Part shown: piece after piece, positions 25,426-33,675 of the stretch
Numbering within the stretch: the stretch's first letter is position 1
Layout: each line of letters opens with the position of its first letter
Source: Streptomyces actuosus
GTDB lineage: Bacteria > Actinomycetota > Actinomycetes > Streptomycetales > Streptomycetaceae
Assembly: GCF_016921115.1 (NCBI RefSeq)
Contig: NZ_JAFFZS010000014.1
Location: 124,001-188,000, forward strand
DNA: 64,000 nt
Reading direction: 5' to 3'
Notes under the pieces: model-generated
The model's input: only the letters and a program-made list of their open reading frames with translations
Told to the model about the DNA's origin: nothing
The model's database searches: none
Translations under genes and position numbers: made by a program

Positions 25426-25761
25426 CTGGAGCGGAACGGGCGGGGACCACGGGGTCCCGTCAGTGATCGTCTCTTGGTCGTACAGTCGTTGATACGCGGC
25501 GACTGTGTCACCGAATTGCCTGCCGCCCAGTTCCTGCAGGCGGCCGTCGCGACGGTCCACGACGACGGGTCCGGTCCCGACCCACATGTCCCGTGGGTTT
25601 CCCGTCCGGGCGTACGTCGAGCTCTGATAGTGGAACTCCCACCCGAACCGGTGCTCCCGCACGCTGATGAACACAGCGGTGACGCCGGGGTCCGGGGGGT
25701 AGGGCGTAGCTCGGGCAAGAAACGCGTCAAAGATCTCTCGGGCGTGCTCGGCTGTGATCAC
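25426..25761 (-). pseudogene. YrhB/Imm35-like domain remnant
   Basis: The frame starting at GTG 25761 gives about 110 residues like the YrhB/Imm35 family: an N-terminal EHAREIFDAFLAR helix, then FGWEFHYQSSTYARTGNP, the GTGPVVVDRRDGRL hairpin and a C-terminal DTVAAYQRLYD helix. The frame then stays open with no recognisable domain to 23350, antisense to mutM, so the natural C terminus seems lost. I read it as a decayed gene whose exact end is unknown. Family members are small and often immunity proteins beside toxins, as is the SUKH-like remnant facing it. Confidence 0.5.
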
Positions 25762-25804
25762 AACGCGAGCCTATGCAGGAGGGGAGATGTGACCTGCGGT
25801 TATC

Positions 25805-26923
25805 TCAGTAGCCGAAGTCCTGCGTCCACCACGGGCCGCCGGAGCCGTAGTGCACGCCGACCCCCAGCGTCTTGAAGTCGCAGTTGAGGATGTTGGCCCG
25901 GTGGCCCGGGCTGTTCATCCAGGCCTCCATCACGGCCGCCGCGTCGGCCTGGCCGCGGGCTATGTTCTCGCCGCCGAGGTCGGTGATCCCGGCCTTCGCG
26001 GCCCGGTCCCAGGGGGTCGCGCCGTCGGGGTCGGTGTGGTCGAAGAAGCCCCGCGCGGCCATGTCCGTGCTGAAGGCCTCCGCCAGCGAGGTCAGGGAGC
26101 TGTTCGCGGCCACCGCGCTGCAGCCGACCTTCGCCCGCTCCTCGTTGACGAGCCGCAGCACCTCCGCCTCGACGGCGGCCTCCGGCGACACCGTCACCGG
26201 GGCGGTGGTCCGCTGCGCCGTCCTGGTCGGGGTGGGCGTCGGGGTCTGCACCGGCGTCCGGGTCGGCTCGGGCTTCGCGCTCGGTGTGGCCGTCCGCGAC
26301 GGCGTCGGCTCGGGCTTCTTCGTCTCGGGGGTCTTCGTCGGCGCGGCCGAGGAGGTCGAGGGCGCGGCCGACGGCGACAACGAGCGGCTCGTGTCCCGGC
26401 TGGTGGAGCCCGGTGCTTCGGTGCGGCTGTCGGCCGCGCCGGACGTGCCGCCCTGCTCGCTCGGCGAGTTGGTCGGGGAGTCGGCGGCCTGGATCCGGTC
26501 GCCGGAGCCGCCGTCGCCGCCGAGGCGGTAGTTGTCCAGGCCGGGCACCACACCCGAGGCGACCGCCACCGTGCCGAGGGCGACGGCGGCCGACACGCCG
26601 AGCAGTCCGGTGCGGACCGGCGGCACCGTCTTCTTCCGGCGCCGGTGCGAGGCCGCACGCCGGGAACCGCCGTCGGGTGTGAACCCGGGAGAGGCGAAGA
26701 TCGCGGTGGCGTCCTCGGTGCCGAAGAGGTACTCCTGGCTCTTGGCGTGGGCCTCGGCGTACGCCTCGGGGTTCAGATAGGGCGCGATCCCCAGCGGTGC
26801 GTCCACGCCACCGTACGAGTCCCCCGGGATGCGGCTGTCCGGGTAGGAGCCGTCCGTGTACGTGTCCCCCGTGGCGCGGCCCGTGGCGGCGCGGCCGGCG
26901 GCAGAGCGTCGGTGGCGTCCCAT
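25805..26923 (-). CDS. membrane-anchored CAP-domain (SCP/PR-1-like) protein
   Basis: This 372-residue protein has about 100 cytoplasmic residues, one membrane segment (about residues 103-124, GLLGVSAAVALGTVAVA), a long Ser/Thr/Pro linker (about 130-240) and a C-terminal CAP domain with GENIARGQ and the active-site-like block WMNSPGHRANILNCDFKTLGVG. It should expose the CAP domain outside the membrane. CAP domains occur in secreted proteins of unclear function in Streptomyces. The ATG follows AGGAAGG. It is divergent from acylphosphatase, with an 18-bp palindrome between them. Confidence 0.85.
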   Translation of the reverse strand: MGRHRRSAAGRAATGRATGDTYTDGSYPDSRIPGDSYGGVDAPLGIAPYLNPEAYAEAHAKSQEYLFGTEDATAIFASPGFTPDGGSRRAASHRRRKKTVPPVRTGLLGVSAAVALGTVAVASGVVPGLDNYRLGGDGGSGDRIQAADSPTNSPSEQGGTSGAADSRTEAPGSTSRDTSRSLSPSAAPSTSSAAPTKTPETKKPEPTPSRTATPSAKPEPTRTPVQTPTPTPTRTAQRTTAPVTVSPEAAVEAEVLRLVNEERAKVGCSAVAANSSLTSLAEAFSTDMAARGFFDHTDPDGATPWDRAAKAGITDLGGENIARGQADAAAVMEAWMNSPGHRANILNCDFKTLGVGVHYGSGGPWWTQDFGY

Positions 26924-27028
26924 GTCCTGGCCTTCCTCGTCCCTTGCGGTCGACCCGGGCCCGCCCCGGGTCTGTGCGATGCGCTGGTCCGTCCGAGCAC
27001 GTCCCCCCGGCCCGGCAGCCGACCAATC

Positions 27029-27046
27029 TCACTCGATCGAGTGAGT
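27029..27046. promoter_or_regulatory. 18-bp perfect palindrome between CAP gene and acyP
   Basis: CTCACTCGATCGAGTGAG reads the same on both strands and lies in the 212-bp divergent intergenic region, about 100 bp from each start. The local sequence is less GC-rich (AGTTTCATATGAGATG follows). It has the form of an operator for a dimeric regulator, but none adjacent is a clear candidate. Confidence 0.45.
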
Positions 27047-27135
27047 TTCATATGAGATGCATTGGGTCGGGACGGTACCGCATGGCGCCGGGGGAGCGAG
27101 TGCTCCGAGTGACTTTGGCCGGTTAGGTTGCAGCT

Positions 27136-27417
27136 ATGAGCGAGGAAGTGCGACTGGTCGCCTGGGTGCGCGGAAGCGTCCAAGGTGTGGGTTTCCGCTG
27201 GTTCACACGAGCGAAGGCATTGGAGATCGGCGGCCTGAGTGGCTTTGCTCTCAATTTGGACGACGGACGGGTCCAGGTGGTCGCCGAGGGCCCTCGCGCG
27301 GGTTGCCGAAGCCTCCTCGACTGGTTGGAGGGCAGCGACACGCCCGGACGCGTGGATGGTGTGACCGAGATCTGGGACACACCGAGGGGCGGCTACGACG
27401 GCTTCGCGATCCGCTGA
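27136..27417 (+). CDS. acyP: acylphosphatase
   Basis: This 93-residue enzyme hydrolyses acyl phosphates such as carbamoyl or acetyl phosphate. The signature GSVQGVGFRWFTR contains the phosphate loop and the essential arginine, and the second motif is GFALNLDDGRVQVVAEG with the catalytic asparagine. Length is standard. No ribosome site precedes the ATG. It precedes the small coiled-coil gene and smc on the same strand, a Streptomyces backbone order. Confidence 0.95.
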   Translation: MSEEVRLVAWVRGSVQGVGFRWFTRAKALEIGGLSGFALNLDDGRVQVVAEGPRAGCRSLLDWLEGSDTPGRVDGVTEIWDTPRGGYDGFAIR

Positions 27418-27761
27418 TCCCGCGGACCGCGGGGCGCCGGGAGAAATGACCAGGTCGTTGCCGAGAATGGCTTGCGGGCCGAAGCCTCCGCACGCAAGGA
27501 TGATCGCAACGCCCCCAGGGCCCCGCAGAAGCCCGCAGCACCGCTGTTCTTCCGCCGTCTGCACCGGGTCGCCCGCCGATACGGGGCGTGATCGTGTTGA
27601 CCGTCAAACTTTTTGGTGAGACGCTGAAAGCCCCGCGCACCTTAGCTGTTTGGCATGGCTGAACGGCAGTACAACTCCAGGCCTGCCAAGCAACCGCGGG
27701 TGCGAATCCCTCACGACCCACACCGCTTCGGTCGGTCACTCAGTGTGGAGGACCATCCATC
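27418..27761 (+). other. gap between acylphosphatase and the small coiled-coil gene
   Basis: This 344-base region has no gene I can firmly support. It includes a 39-residue TTG-started frame (27472-27591) ending in basic PLFFRRLHRVARRYGA, a short palindrome TTGACCGTCAA at 27597-27607 followed by a T-run, and a stretch at 27690-27705 resembling a tRNA T-arm without a tRNA fold around it. Confidence 0.35.
27472..27591 (+). CDS. possible small basic protein (39 residues)
   Basis: A TTG-started frame in the acylphosphatase reading phase encodes 39 residues. The composition (Ala/Lys/Asp/Arg, then an amphipathic basic end FFRRLHRVARRYGA) looks protein-like rather than random high-GC shadow. The ribosome site is poor (GAGAATGGC). 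It could also be a remnant of a longer gene. Confidence is low. Confidence 0.2.
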   Translation: MRAEASARKDDRNAPRAPQKPAAPLFFRRLHRVARRYGA

Positions 27762-27965
27762 ATGGCAAAGGCGCTTCTCGGTTACGTCGGCGGCTCCGAC
27801 CCTCGACTCCTCGCCGAGATGCGACGGCTCCAGCAGCGTGTCCAGGACCTCGAATCCGAGCTCGTACGGATTCAGGCGGAGAACGAGGCGCTGCATGCTG
27901 CCGCTTCTCACGACAGGATCATGGAGAGCATCGACGCGAACCAGGCGGAGCCTGCGCTCACCTGA
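27762..27965 (+). CDS. small conserved coiled-coil protein
   Basis: This 67-residue protein has an N-terminal AKALLGYVGGSDPRLL block and then a leucine-heptad coiled coil, LLAEMRRLQQRVQDLESELVRIQAENEALHAA. It has no signal or membrane segment. GGAGGA precedes the ATG by 9 bases, and a strong intrinsic terminator follows, so it is a real, separately terminated unit. From memory, similar small proteins lie before smc across Streptomyces. The function is unknown; a multimerising adaptor is one possibility. Confidence 0.75.
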   Translation: MAKALLGYVGGSDPRLLAEMRRLQQRVQDLESELVRIQAENEALHAAASHDRIMESIDANQAEPALT

Positions 27966-28039
27966 TCACTGCATCGCTCCACGACAGCACACAGGCAGTG
28001 GTCGGGCAGCCCGTACGACCGCTCAGTAGTCAGATGTGC

Positions 28040-28069
28040 AAGGGACGCCTCGGCGTCCCTTCTTTCTTT
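28040..28069 (+). terminator. intrinsic terminator of the small coiled-coil gene
   Basis: AAGGGACGC and GCGTCCCTT form a perfect 9-bp stem with a 4-base loop (28040-28061), followed by CTTTCTTT. It separates the small gene from smc. Confidence 0.9.
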
Positions 28070-28178
28070 CCCCCGCGCATCCTTTCACCTTCTTCAACGT
28101 GTGGTCTGCCCTGCACGTTCAACGGCGAAACCGCCGGTTCATGGAGTGGGACGGGTCCGGAAGGTAGAGTCCGGCGGC

Positions 28179-31100
28179 GTGCACCTCAAGGCCCTGACCC
28201 TCCGCGGGTTCAAATCGTTCGCCTCTGCGACCACGCTGCGCTTCGAGCCGGGCATCACGTGCGTCGTCGGGCCGAACGGTTCGGGCAAGTCCAACGTCGT
28301 GGACGCCCTCAGCTGGGTCATGGGCGAGCAGGGCGCCAAGTCGCTGCGCGGCGGCAAGATGGAGGACGTCATCTTCGCCGGCACCACCGGGCGGCCCCCG
28401 CTGGGCCGGGCCGAGGTGTCGCTGACCATCGACAACTCCGACGGTGCCCTGCCCATCGAGTACGCCGAGGTCACCATCACGCGGATCATGTTCCGCAACG
28501 GCGGCAGCGAGTACCAGATCAACGGCGACACCTGCCGTCTGCTGGACATCCAGGAACTCCTCTCCGACTCCGGCATCGGGCGCGAGATGCACGTCATCGT
28601 CGGCCAGGGCCAGCTCGACTCCGTCCTGCACGCCGACCCCATGGGCCGACGCGCCTTCATCGAAGAGGCCGCCGGCGTCCTCAAGCACCGCAAGCGCAAG
28701 GAGAAGGCCCTGCGCAAGCTGGATGCGATGCAGGCCAATCTCGCGCGCGTGCAGGACCTGACCGACGAACTGCGGCGCCAGCTCAAACCGCTCGGCCGGC
28801 AGGCCGCTGTCGCCCGCCGGGCCGCCGTCATCCAGGCCGACCTGCGTGACGCACGGCTGCGCCTGCTCGCCGACGACCTCGTGGGGCTCCGGGAGGCCCT
28901 GCGGGCCGAGGTCGCCGACGAGGCCGCGCTCAAGGCTCGCAAGGAGGCCGCAGAGGAGGAGCTGAAGAAGGCCCTCCAGCGCGAGGCGCTGCTGGAGGAC
29001 GAGGTACGCCGGCTCACCCCGCGCCTCCAGCGAGCCCAGCAGACCTGGTACGAGCTCTCCCAGCTCGCCGAGCGGGTGCGCGGCACCATCTCCCTGGCCG
29101 ACGCCCGGGTCAAGAGCGCGACCTCGGCCCCGCCCGAGGAGCGGCGCGGTCGCGACCCCGAGGACCTCGAACGCGAGGCGGCCCGCGTCCGCGAGCAGGA
29201 GGCCGAACTGGAAGCGGCCCTGGAGGCCGCCCGGCACGCCCTGGACGACACCGTCGCCCACCGCGCCGAACTGGAGCGCGAACTCGCCGCGGAGGAGAGG
29301 CGCCTGAAGGATGCCGCCCGTGCCGTCGCCGACCGCCGCGAGGGCCTCGCACGGCTCAACGGGCAGGTGAACGCGGCCCGTTCACGTGCCGCCTCGGCGC
29401 AGGCCGAGATCGACCGGCTCGCCGAGGCCCGCGACGCGGCTCAGGAGCGGGCCGCCTCCGCGCAGGAGGAGTACGAGGCCCTCAAGGCGGAGGTCGACGG
29501 CCTCGACGCCGGCGACGCCGACCTCGCCGGGCAGCACGAGGCCGCGGGGCACCGGCTCGCCGAGGCCGAGGCCGCGCTGACCGTCGCCCGCGAGGCCTCC
29601 ACCGCCGCCGAACGTCGGCGCGCCGCCACGCAGGCCCGCCACGAGACCCTCGCGCTCGGCCTGCGCCGCAAGGACGGCACGGGCGCGCTGCTGGACGCCC
29701 GGGACAGCCTCACCGGCCTGCTCGGCCCCGCCGCGGAGCTGCTCACCGTGGCCGCCGGCCACGAGGTGGCCCTGGCCGCCGCGTTCGGCGCCGCCGCGGA
29801 CGCCCTCGCCGTGACCACCCCGTCCGCCGCCGCCGACGCCATCCGCCTGCTGCGCAAGCAGGACGCCGGCCGGGCGGCGCTGCTCGTCGGAGGTGCCCTC
29901 GACGACGTGCCCGAGCCCGCCCGGCCCGAGGCGCAGCCCTTGGCGGCCGACCTCGTGAACGGACCCGACGACCTCCTGCCCGCCGTGCGGCGGCTGCTGC
30001 GCGGGATCGCCGTCGTCGGCACCCTGGAGGATGCCGAGGACCTGGTCCGGGCGCGGCCCGACCTCACCGCGGTCACCGCAGAGGGGGACGTGCTCGGCCC
30101 GCACTTCGCGCACGGCGGCTCCGCGGGGGCGCCCAGCCTCCTGGAGGTGCAGGCCTCCGTCGACGAGGCCGCCGCCGAGCTGGAGGAGCTCGGTGTGCAG
30201 TGCGAGGCGCTGACCGCGGCGCAGCACGCGGCGGCGGAGCGGCGCGGAGAGTGCGCGGCGCTGGTCGGGGAGCTGGGGGAGCGCCGCCGGGCCGCCGACC
30301 GGGAGAAGTCGGCCGTCGCCCAGCAGCTCGGCCGGCTGGCCGGACAGGCCCGGGCGGCCGCGGGCGAGGCCGAGCGGTCCAGTGCCGCCGCCGCACGAGC
30401 CCAGGAAGCGCTGGACCGGGCGCGCGAGGAGGCCGAGGAGCTCGCCGAGCGGCTGGCGGTCGCCGAGGAGATGCCGGTCGACGAGGAACCCGACACCGCC
30501 GTGCGCGACCGGCTCGCCGCCGACGGCGCCAACGCCCGGCAGACCGAGATGGAGGCCCGCCTCCAGGTCCGTACGCACGAGGAGCGCGTCAAGGGGCTGG
30601 CCGGACGGGCCGACTCCCTGGACCGCGCCGCCCGCGCGGAACGCGAGGCCCGCGCGCGTTCCGAGCAGCGCCGGGCGCGCCTGCGTCACGAGGCTGACGT
30701 CGCTGGGGCCGTTGCCTTCGGTGCCCGCCTGCTGCTGGCGCACGTCGAGGTCTCGCTCGCGCGCGCCGAGCAGGAACGTACCGCCGCCGAGGTCGCCAAG
30801 GCCCGGCGCGAGGAGGAGCTGGCCGCCGCCCGGGCGGCGGGGCGCGACCTCAAGGCGGAGCTCGACAAGCTGACGGACTCCGTGCACCGGGGCGAGGTGC
30901 TCGGGGCCGAGAAGCGGTTGCGGATCGAGCAGCTGGAGACCAGGGCGCTGGAGGAACTCGGCGTGGAGCCGGCGGGTCTGGTGTCCGAGTACGGCCCCCA
31001 CCAGCCCGTGCCGCCTTCACCGCCCGCGGAGGGCGAGGAACTGCCCGAGGACCCCGCACATCCGCGCAACCGGCCCCGTCCCTTCGTGCGGGCCGAGCAG

Positions 31101-31733
31101 GAGAAGCGGCTCAGGGCGGCCGAGCGGGCGTACCAGCAGCTGGGGAAGGTCAACCCGCTCGCTCTGGAGGAGTTCGCGGCGCTGGAGGAGCGCCACCAGT
31201 TCCTCAGCGAGCAGCTGGAGGACCTGAAGAAGACCCGCGCCGACCTGCTGCGGGTGGTGAAAGAGGTCGACGAGCGCGTCGAGCAGGTCTTCACGGAGGC
31301 CTACCGGGACACCGCCCGCGAGTTCGAGGGCGTCTTCGGCCGCCTCTTCCCCGGTGGCGAGGGGCGGCTCGTGCTCACCGACCCCGACAACATGCTCACC
31401 ACGGGCGTGGACGTCGAGGCGCGTCCGCCGGGCAAGAAGGTGAAGCGGCTGAGCCTGCTCTCCGGCGGGGAGCGGTCGCTGACGGCCGTGGCGCTGCTCG
31501 TGTCGATCTTCAAGGCACGGCCGAGCCCGTTCTACGTCATGGACGAGGTGGAAGCCGCCCTCGACGACACCAACCTGCAGCGGCTGATCCGCATCATGCA
31601 GGAGCTGCAGGAGGCCTCGCAGCTGATCGTGATCACGCATCAGAAGCGCACCATGGAGGTGGCCGACGCCCTCTATGGCGTGTCCATGCAGGGCGATGGT
31701 GTGTCGAAGGTCATCTCGCAGCGGCTGCGCTGA
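28179..31733 (+). CDS. smc: chromosome segregation protein SMC
   Basis: This 1184-residue condensin subunit forms a V-shaped dimer with ScpA and ScpB and compacts and segregates chromosomes. The Walker A is VVGPNGSGKSNVVDAL near residue 34. Two long coiled coils (about 170-500 and 690-1010) flank a hinge near 520-680. The C-terminal head has LSLLSGGERSLTAVALL (signature) and YVMDEVEAALDDTN (Walker B). Length is typical. The GTG at 28179 begins the conserved HLKALTLRGFKSFA strand and has only a weak ribosome site. It is probably independently transcribed, since a terminator precedes it. Confidence 0.96.
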   Translation: MHLKALTLRGFKSFASATTLRFEPGITCVVGPNGSGKSNVVDALSWVMGEQGAKSLRGGKMEDVIFAGTTGRPPLGRAEVSLTIDNSDGALPIEYAEVTITRIMFRNGGSEYQINGDTCRLLDIQELLSDSGIGREMHVIVGQGQLDSVLHADPMGRRAFIEEAAGVLKHRKRKEKALRKLDAMQANLARVQDLTDELRRQLKPLGRQAAVARRAAVIQADLRDARLRLLADDLVGLREALRAEVADEAALKARKEAAEEELKKALQREALLEDEVRRLTPRLQRAQQTWYELSQLAERVRGTISLADARVKSATSAPPEERRGRDPEDLEREAARVREQEAELEAALEAARHALDDTVAHRAELERELAAEERRLKDAARAVADRREGLARLNGQVNAARSRAASAQAEIDRLAEARDAAQERAASAQEEYEALKAEVDGLDAGDADLAGQHEAAGHRLAEAEAALTVAREASTAAERRRAATQARHETLALGLRRKDGTGALLDARDSLTGLLGPAAELLTVAAGHEVALAAAFGAAADALAVTTPSAAADAIRLLRKQDAGRAALLVGGALDDVPEPARPEAQPLAADLVNGPDDLLPAVRRLLRGIAVVGTLEDAEDLVRARPDLTAVTAEGDVLGPHFAHGGSAGAPSLLEVQASVDEAAAELEELGVQCEALTAAQHAAAERRGECAALVGELGERRRAADREKSAVAQQLGRLAGQARAAAGEAERSSAAAARAQEALDRAREEAEELAERLAVAEEMPVDEEPDTAVRDRLAADGANARQTEMEARLQVRTHEERVKGLAGRADSLDRAARAEREARARSEQRRARLRHEADVAGAVAFGARLLLAHVEVSLARAEQERTAAEVAKARREEELAAARAAGRDLKAELDKLTDSVHRGEVLGAEKRLRIEQLETRALEELGVEPAGLVSEYGPHQPVPPSPPAEGEELPEDPAHPRNRPRPFVRAEQEKRLRAAERAYQQLGKVNPLALEEFAALEERHQFLSEQLEDLKKTRADLLRVVKEVDERVEQVFTEAYRDTAREFEGVFGRLFPGGEGRLVLTDPDNMLTTGVDVEARPPGKKVKRLSLLSGGERSLTAVALLVSIFKARPSPFYVMDEVEAALDDTNLQRLIRIMQELQEASQLIVITHQKRTMEVADALYGVSMQGDGVSKVISQRLR

Positions 31734-31849
31734 ATCGGGTGTCACCTACACCTGTTCTCCCCTGCACTTCCCTTTGACTTCATTTCCTGAACGAAGTCAC
31801 CCTCCGGGCTGTTGCTCTGATGCGGGAAGGCTGGAAAGAGGCCCCGCTT

Positions 31850-31877
31850 TTGACTTCGAAACTTGAAGGCATAGTCT
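31850..31877 (+). promoter_or_regulatory. predicted glcP promoter
   Basis: TTGACT (31850-31855) and TAGTCT (31872-31877) are 16 bp apart, about 110 bases before the glcP GTG. The surrounding DNA is unusually AT-rich for this window, as expected of a strong promoter region. Confidence 0.55.
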
Positions 31878-31988
31878 CTGCGGCGTTGCACTTACCTTCA
31901 GGTGTGAGCGGCGTGCGTGTGTGCGCCACTGCCACCTGACAGGGCAGACCCCCACCCGGCAGCGTTGCCGGTGGCCCGAGGAGTACAC

Positions 31989-33407
31989 GTGACCAGTACG
32001 ACGCAGGCGCACAAGCCAGGAGCCGGGACGGCTCACCCCGAACATCTCGGGCACGTCATCTTCATCGCCGCGGCAGCCGCGATGGGCGGTTTCCTCTTCG
32101 GCTACGACAGCTCCGTGATCAACGGCGCCGTCGAGGCCATCCGCGACCGCTACGACATCGGGTCCGCGGCGCTCGCCCAGGTCATCGCGATCGCCCTGAT
32201 CGGCTGTGCCGTCGGCGCCGCCACCGCCGGCCGCATAGCCGACCGGATCGGCCGCATCCGCTGCATGCAGATCGCTGCCGTCCTGTTCACCGTCAGCGCC
32301 GTCGGCTCGGCCCTGCCCTTCGCGCTGTGGGACCTCGCCCTCTGGCGCGTCGTCGGCGGCTTCGCCATCGGCATGGCCTCCGTCATCGGCCCGGCCTACA
32401 TCGCCGAGGTCGCCCCGCCCGCCTACCGCGGGCGCCTCGGCTCCTTCCAGCAGGCCGCGATCGTCGTCGGCATCGCCATCTCGCAGCTGGTCAACTGGGG
32501 TCTGCTGAACGCCGCCGGCGGCGACCAGCGCGGTGAGCTGATGGGCCTGGAGGCCTGGCAGGTCATGCTGGGCGTCATGGTGATCCCGGCCGTCCTGTAC
32601 GGCATGCTCTCCTTCGCCATCCCCGAGTCCCCGCGCTTCCTCATCTCCGTCGGCAAGCGCGACCGCGCCCGCGAGATCCTCGAAGAGGTCGAGGGCGGGA
32701 ACGTCGACCTCGGCGCCCGTGTCGCCGAGATCGAGCACGCGATGAAGAGCGAGCGGAAGTCCACCTTCAAGGACCTGCTGGGCGGCTCCTTCTTCTTCAA
32801 GCCGATCGTCTGGGTCGGTATCGGCCTGTCGGTCTTCCAGCAGTTCGTCGGCATCAACGTCGCGTTCTACTACTCCTCGACACTGTGGCAGTCGGTGGGC
32901 GTCGACCCCGCGGACTCGTTCTTCTACTCCTTCACCACGTCGATCATCAACATCGTCGGCACGGTCATCGCGATGATCTTCGTGGACCGCATCGGCCGCC
33001 GCCCGCTCGCCGTCATCGGCTCCGTCGGCATGGTGGTCGGCCTGGCACTGGAGGCCTGGGCCTTCTCCTACGACCTGGTCGACGGCAAGCTGCCGGCTGC
33101 GCAGGGCTGGACGGCCCTGGTCGCCGCCCACATCTTCGTCCTCTTCTTCGCCCTGTCCTGGGGTGTGGTCGTCTGGGTCATGCTCGGCGAGATGTTCCCG
33201 AACAAGATCCGCGCCGCAGCCCTGGGCGTGGCGGCCGCCGCGCAGTGGATCGCCAACTGGGCGATCACCGCGAGCTTCCCGTCGCTGGCCGACCGGAACC
33301 TCTCCACGACATACGTGATCTACACCTTCTTCGCCGCGCTCTCCGTTCCGTTCGTCCTGAAGTTCGTCAGGGAGACGAAGGGCAAGGCCCTGGAGGAGAT
33401 GGGCTGA
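31989..33407 (+). CDS. glcP: MFS glucose/sugar:proton symporter (GlcP-like)
   Basis: This 472-residue major facilitator of the sugar porter family has 12 membrane helices. Family blocks are GFLFGYDSSVINGA in helix 1, GRIADRIGR in loop 2-3, PAYIAEVAP, the PESPRFL motif after helix 6, QQFVGIN with the sugar-binding glutamine in helix 7 and VDRIGRRPL. It matches Streptomyces GlcP, the main glucose permease, which provides glucose for glucose-kinase-based carbon control. GAGGAG precedes the GTG by 5 bases. It is a single gene with its own promoter and terminator. Confidence 0.9.
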   Translation: MTSTTQAHKPGAGTAHPEHLGHVIFIAAAAAMGGFLFGYDSSVINGAVEAIRDRYDIGSAALAQVIAIALIGCAVGAATAGRIADRIGRIRCMQIAAVLFTVSAVGSALPFALWDLALWRVVGGFAIGMASVIGPAYIAEVAPPAYRGRLGSFQQAAIVVGIAISQLVNWGLLNAAGGDQRGELMGLEAWQVMLGVMVIPAVLYGMLSFAIPESPRFLISVGKRDRAREILEEVEGGNVDLGARVAEIEHAMKSERKSTFKDLLGGSFFFKPIVWVGIGLSVFQQFVGINVAFYYSSTLWQSVGVDPADSFFYSFTTSIINIVGTVIAMIFVDRIGRRPLAVIGSVGMVVGLALEAWAFSYDLVDGKLPAAQGWTALVAAHIFVLFFALSWGVVVWVMLGEMFPNKIRAAALGVAAAAQWIANWAITASFPSLADRNLSTTYVIYTFFAALSVPFVLKFVRETKGKALEEMG

Positions 33408-33481
33408 GCCGACGGGCGAAGCCACCGCAGACTCGAGGAACGGGCCCATGTCCCCGCTGCCCGCTCCTCGACCCCCGTGAG

Positions 33482-33527
33482 GCGTACCGCCCCGGCCCGG
33501 AGAACCGTCCGCGCCGGGGCGGTACGC
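33482..33527 (+). terminator. strong hairpin terminator after glcP
   Basis: A perfect 15-bp stem (33482-33496 with 33513-33527, 16-base loop) lies 75 bases beyond the glcP stop. No U-run follows, but the stem is long and GC-rich. Confidence 0.75.
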
Positions 33528-33675
33528 GTTCCCGGGGCGACGGCTGCGCCTGCGCGTGCCGACGAGGCCGACAGCGGCGCGCTTCGCCGGGTTCGTCCGC
33601 TCCGGTGTCGTTCGTCTGCCGGCGGACGGTGCATGACGGGGTCGACCGACCCCCATGACTGATACTGGACGCGTT

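Noticed and set aside
23350..25761. An 803-residue minus-strand frame starting with the YrhB-like domain
   Set aside because: Only the first 110 residues resemble a protein family; the rest is antisense to the HxlR operator region and mutM, so it was treated as a remnant with a lost stop.
27640..27725. Possible tRNA with a GGTGCGAATCCC T-arm-like stretch
   Set aside because: Position 55 is G, one T-stem pair is broken, and no matching acceptor or anticodon stem can be folded around it.
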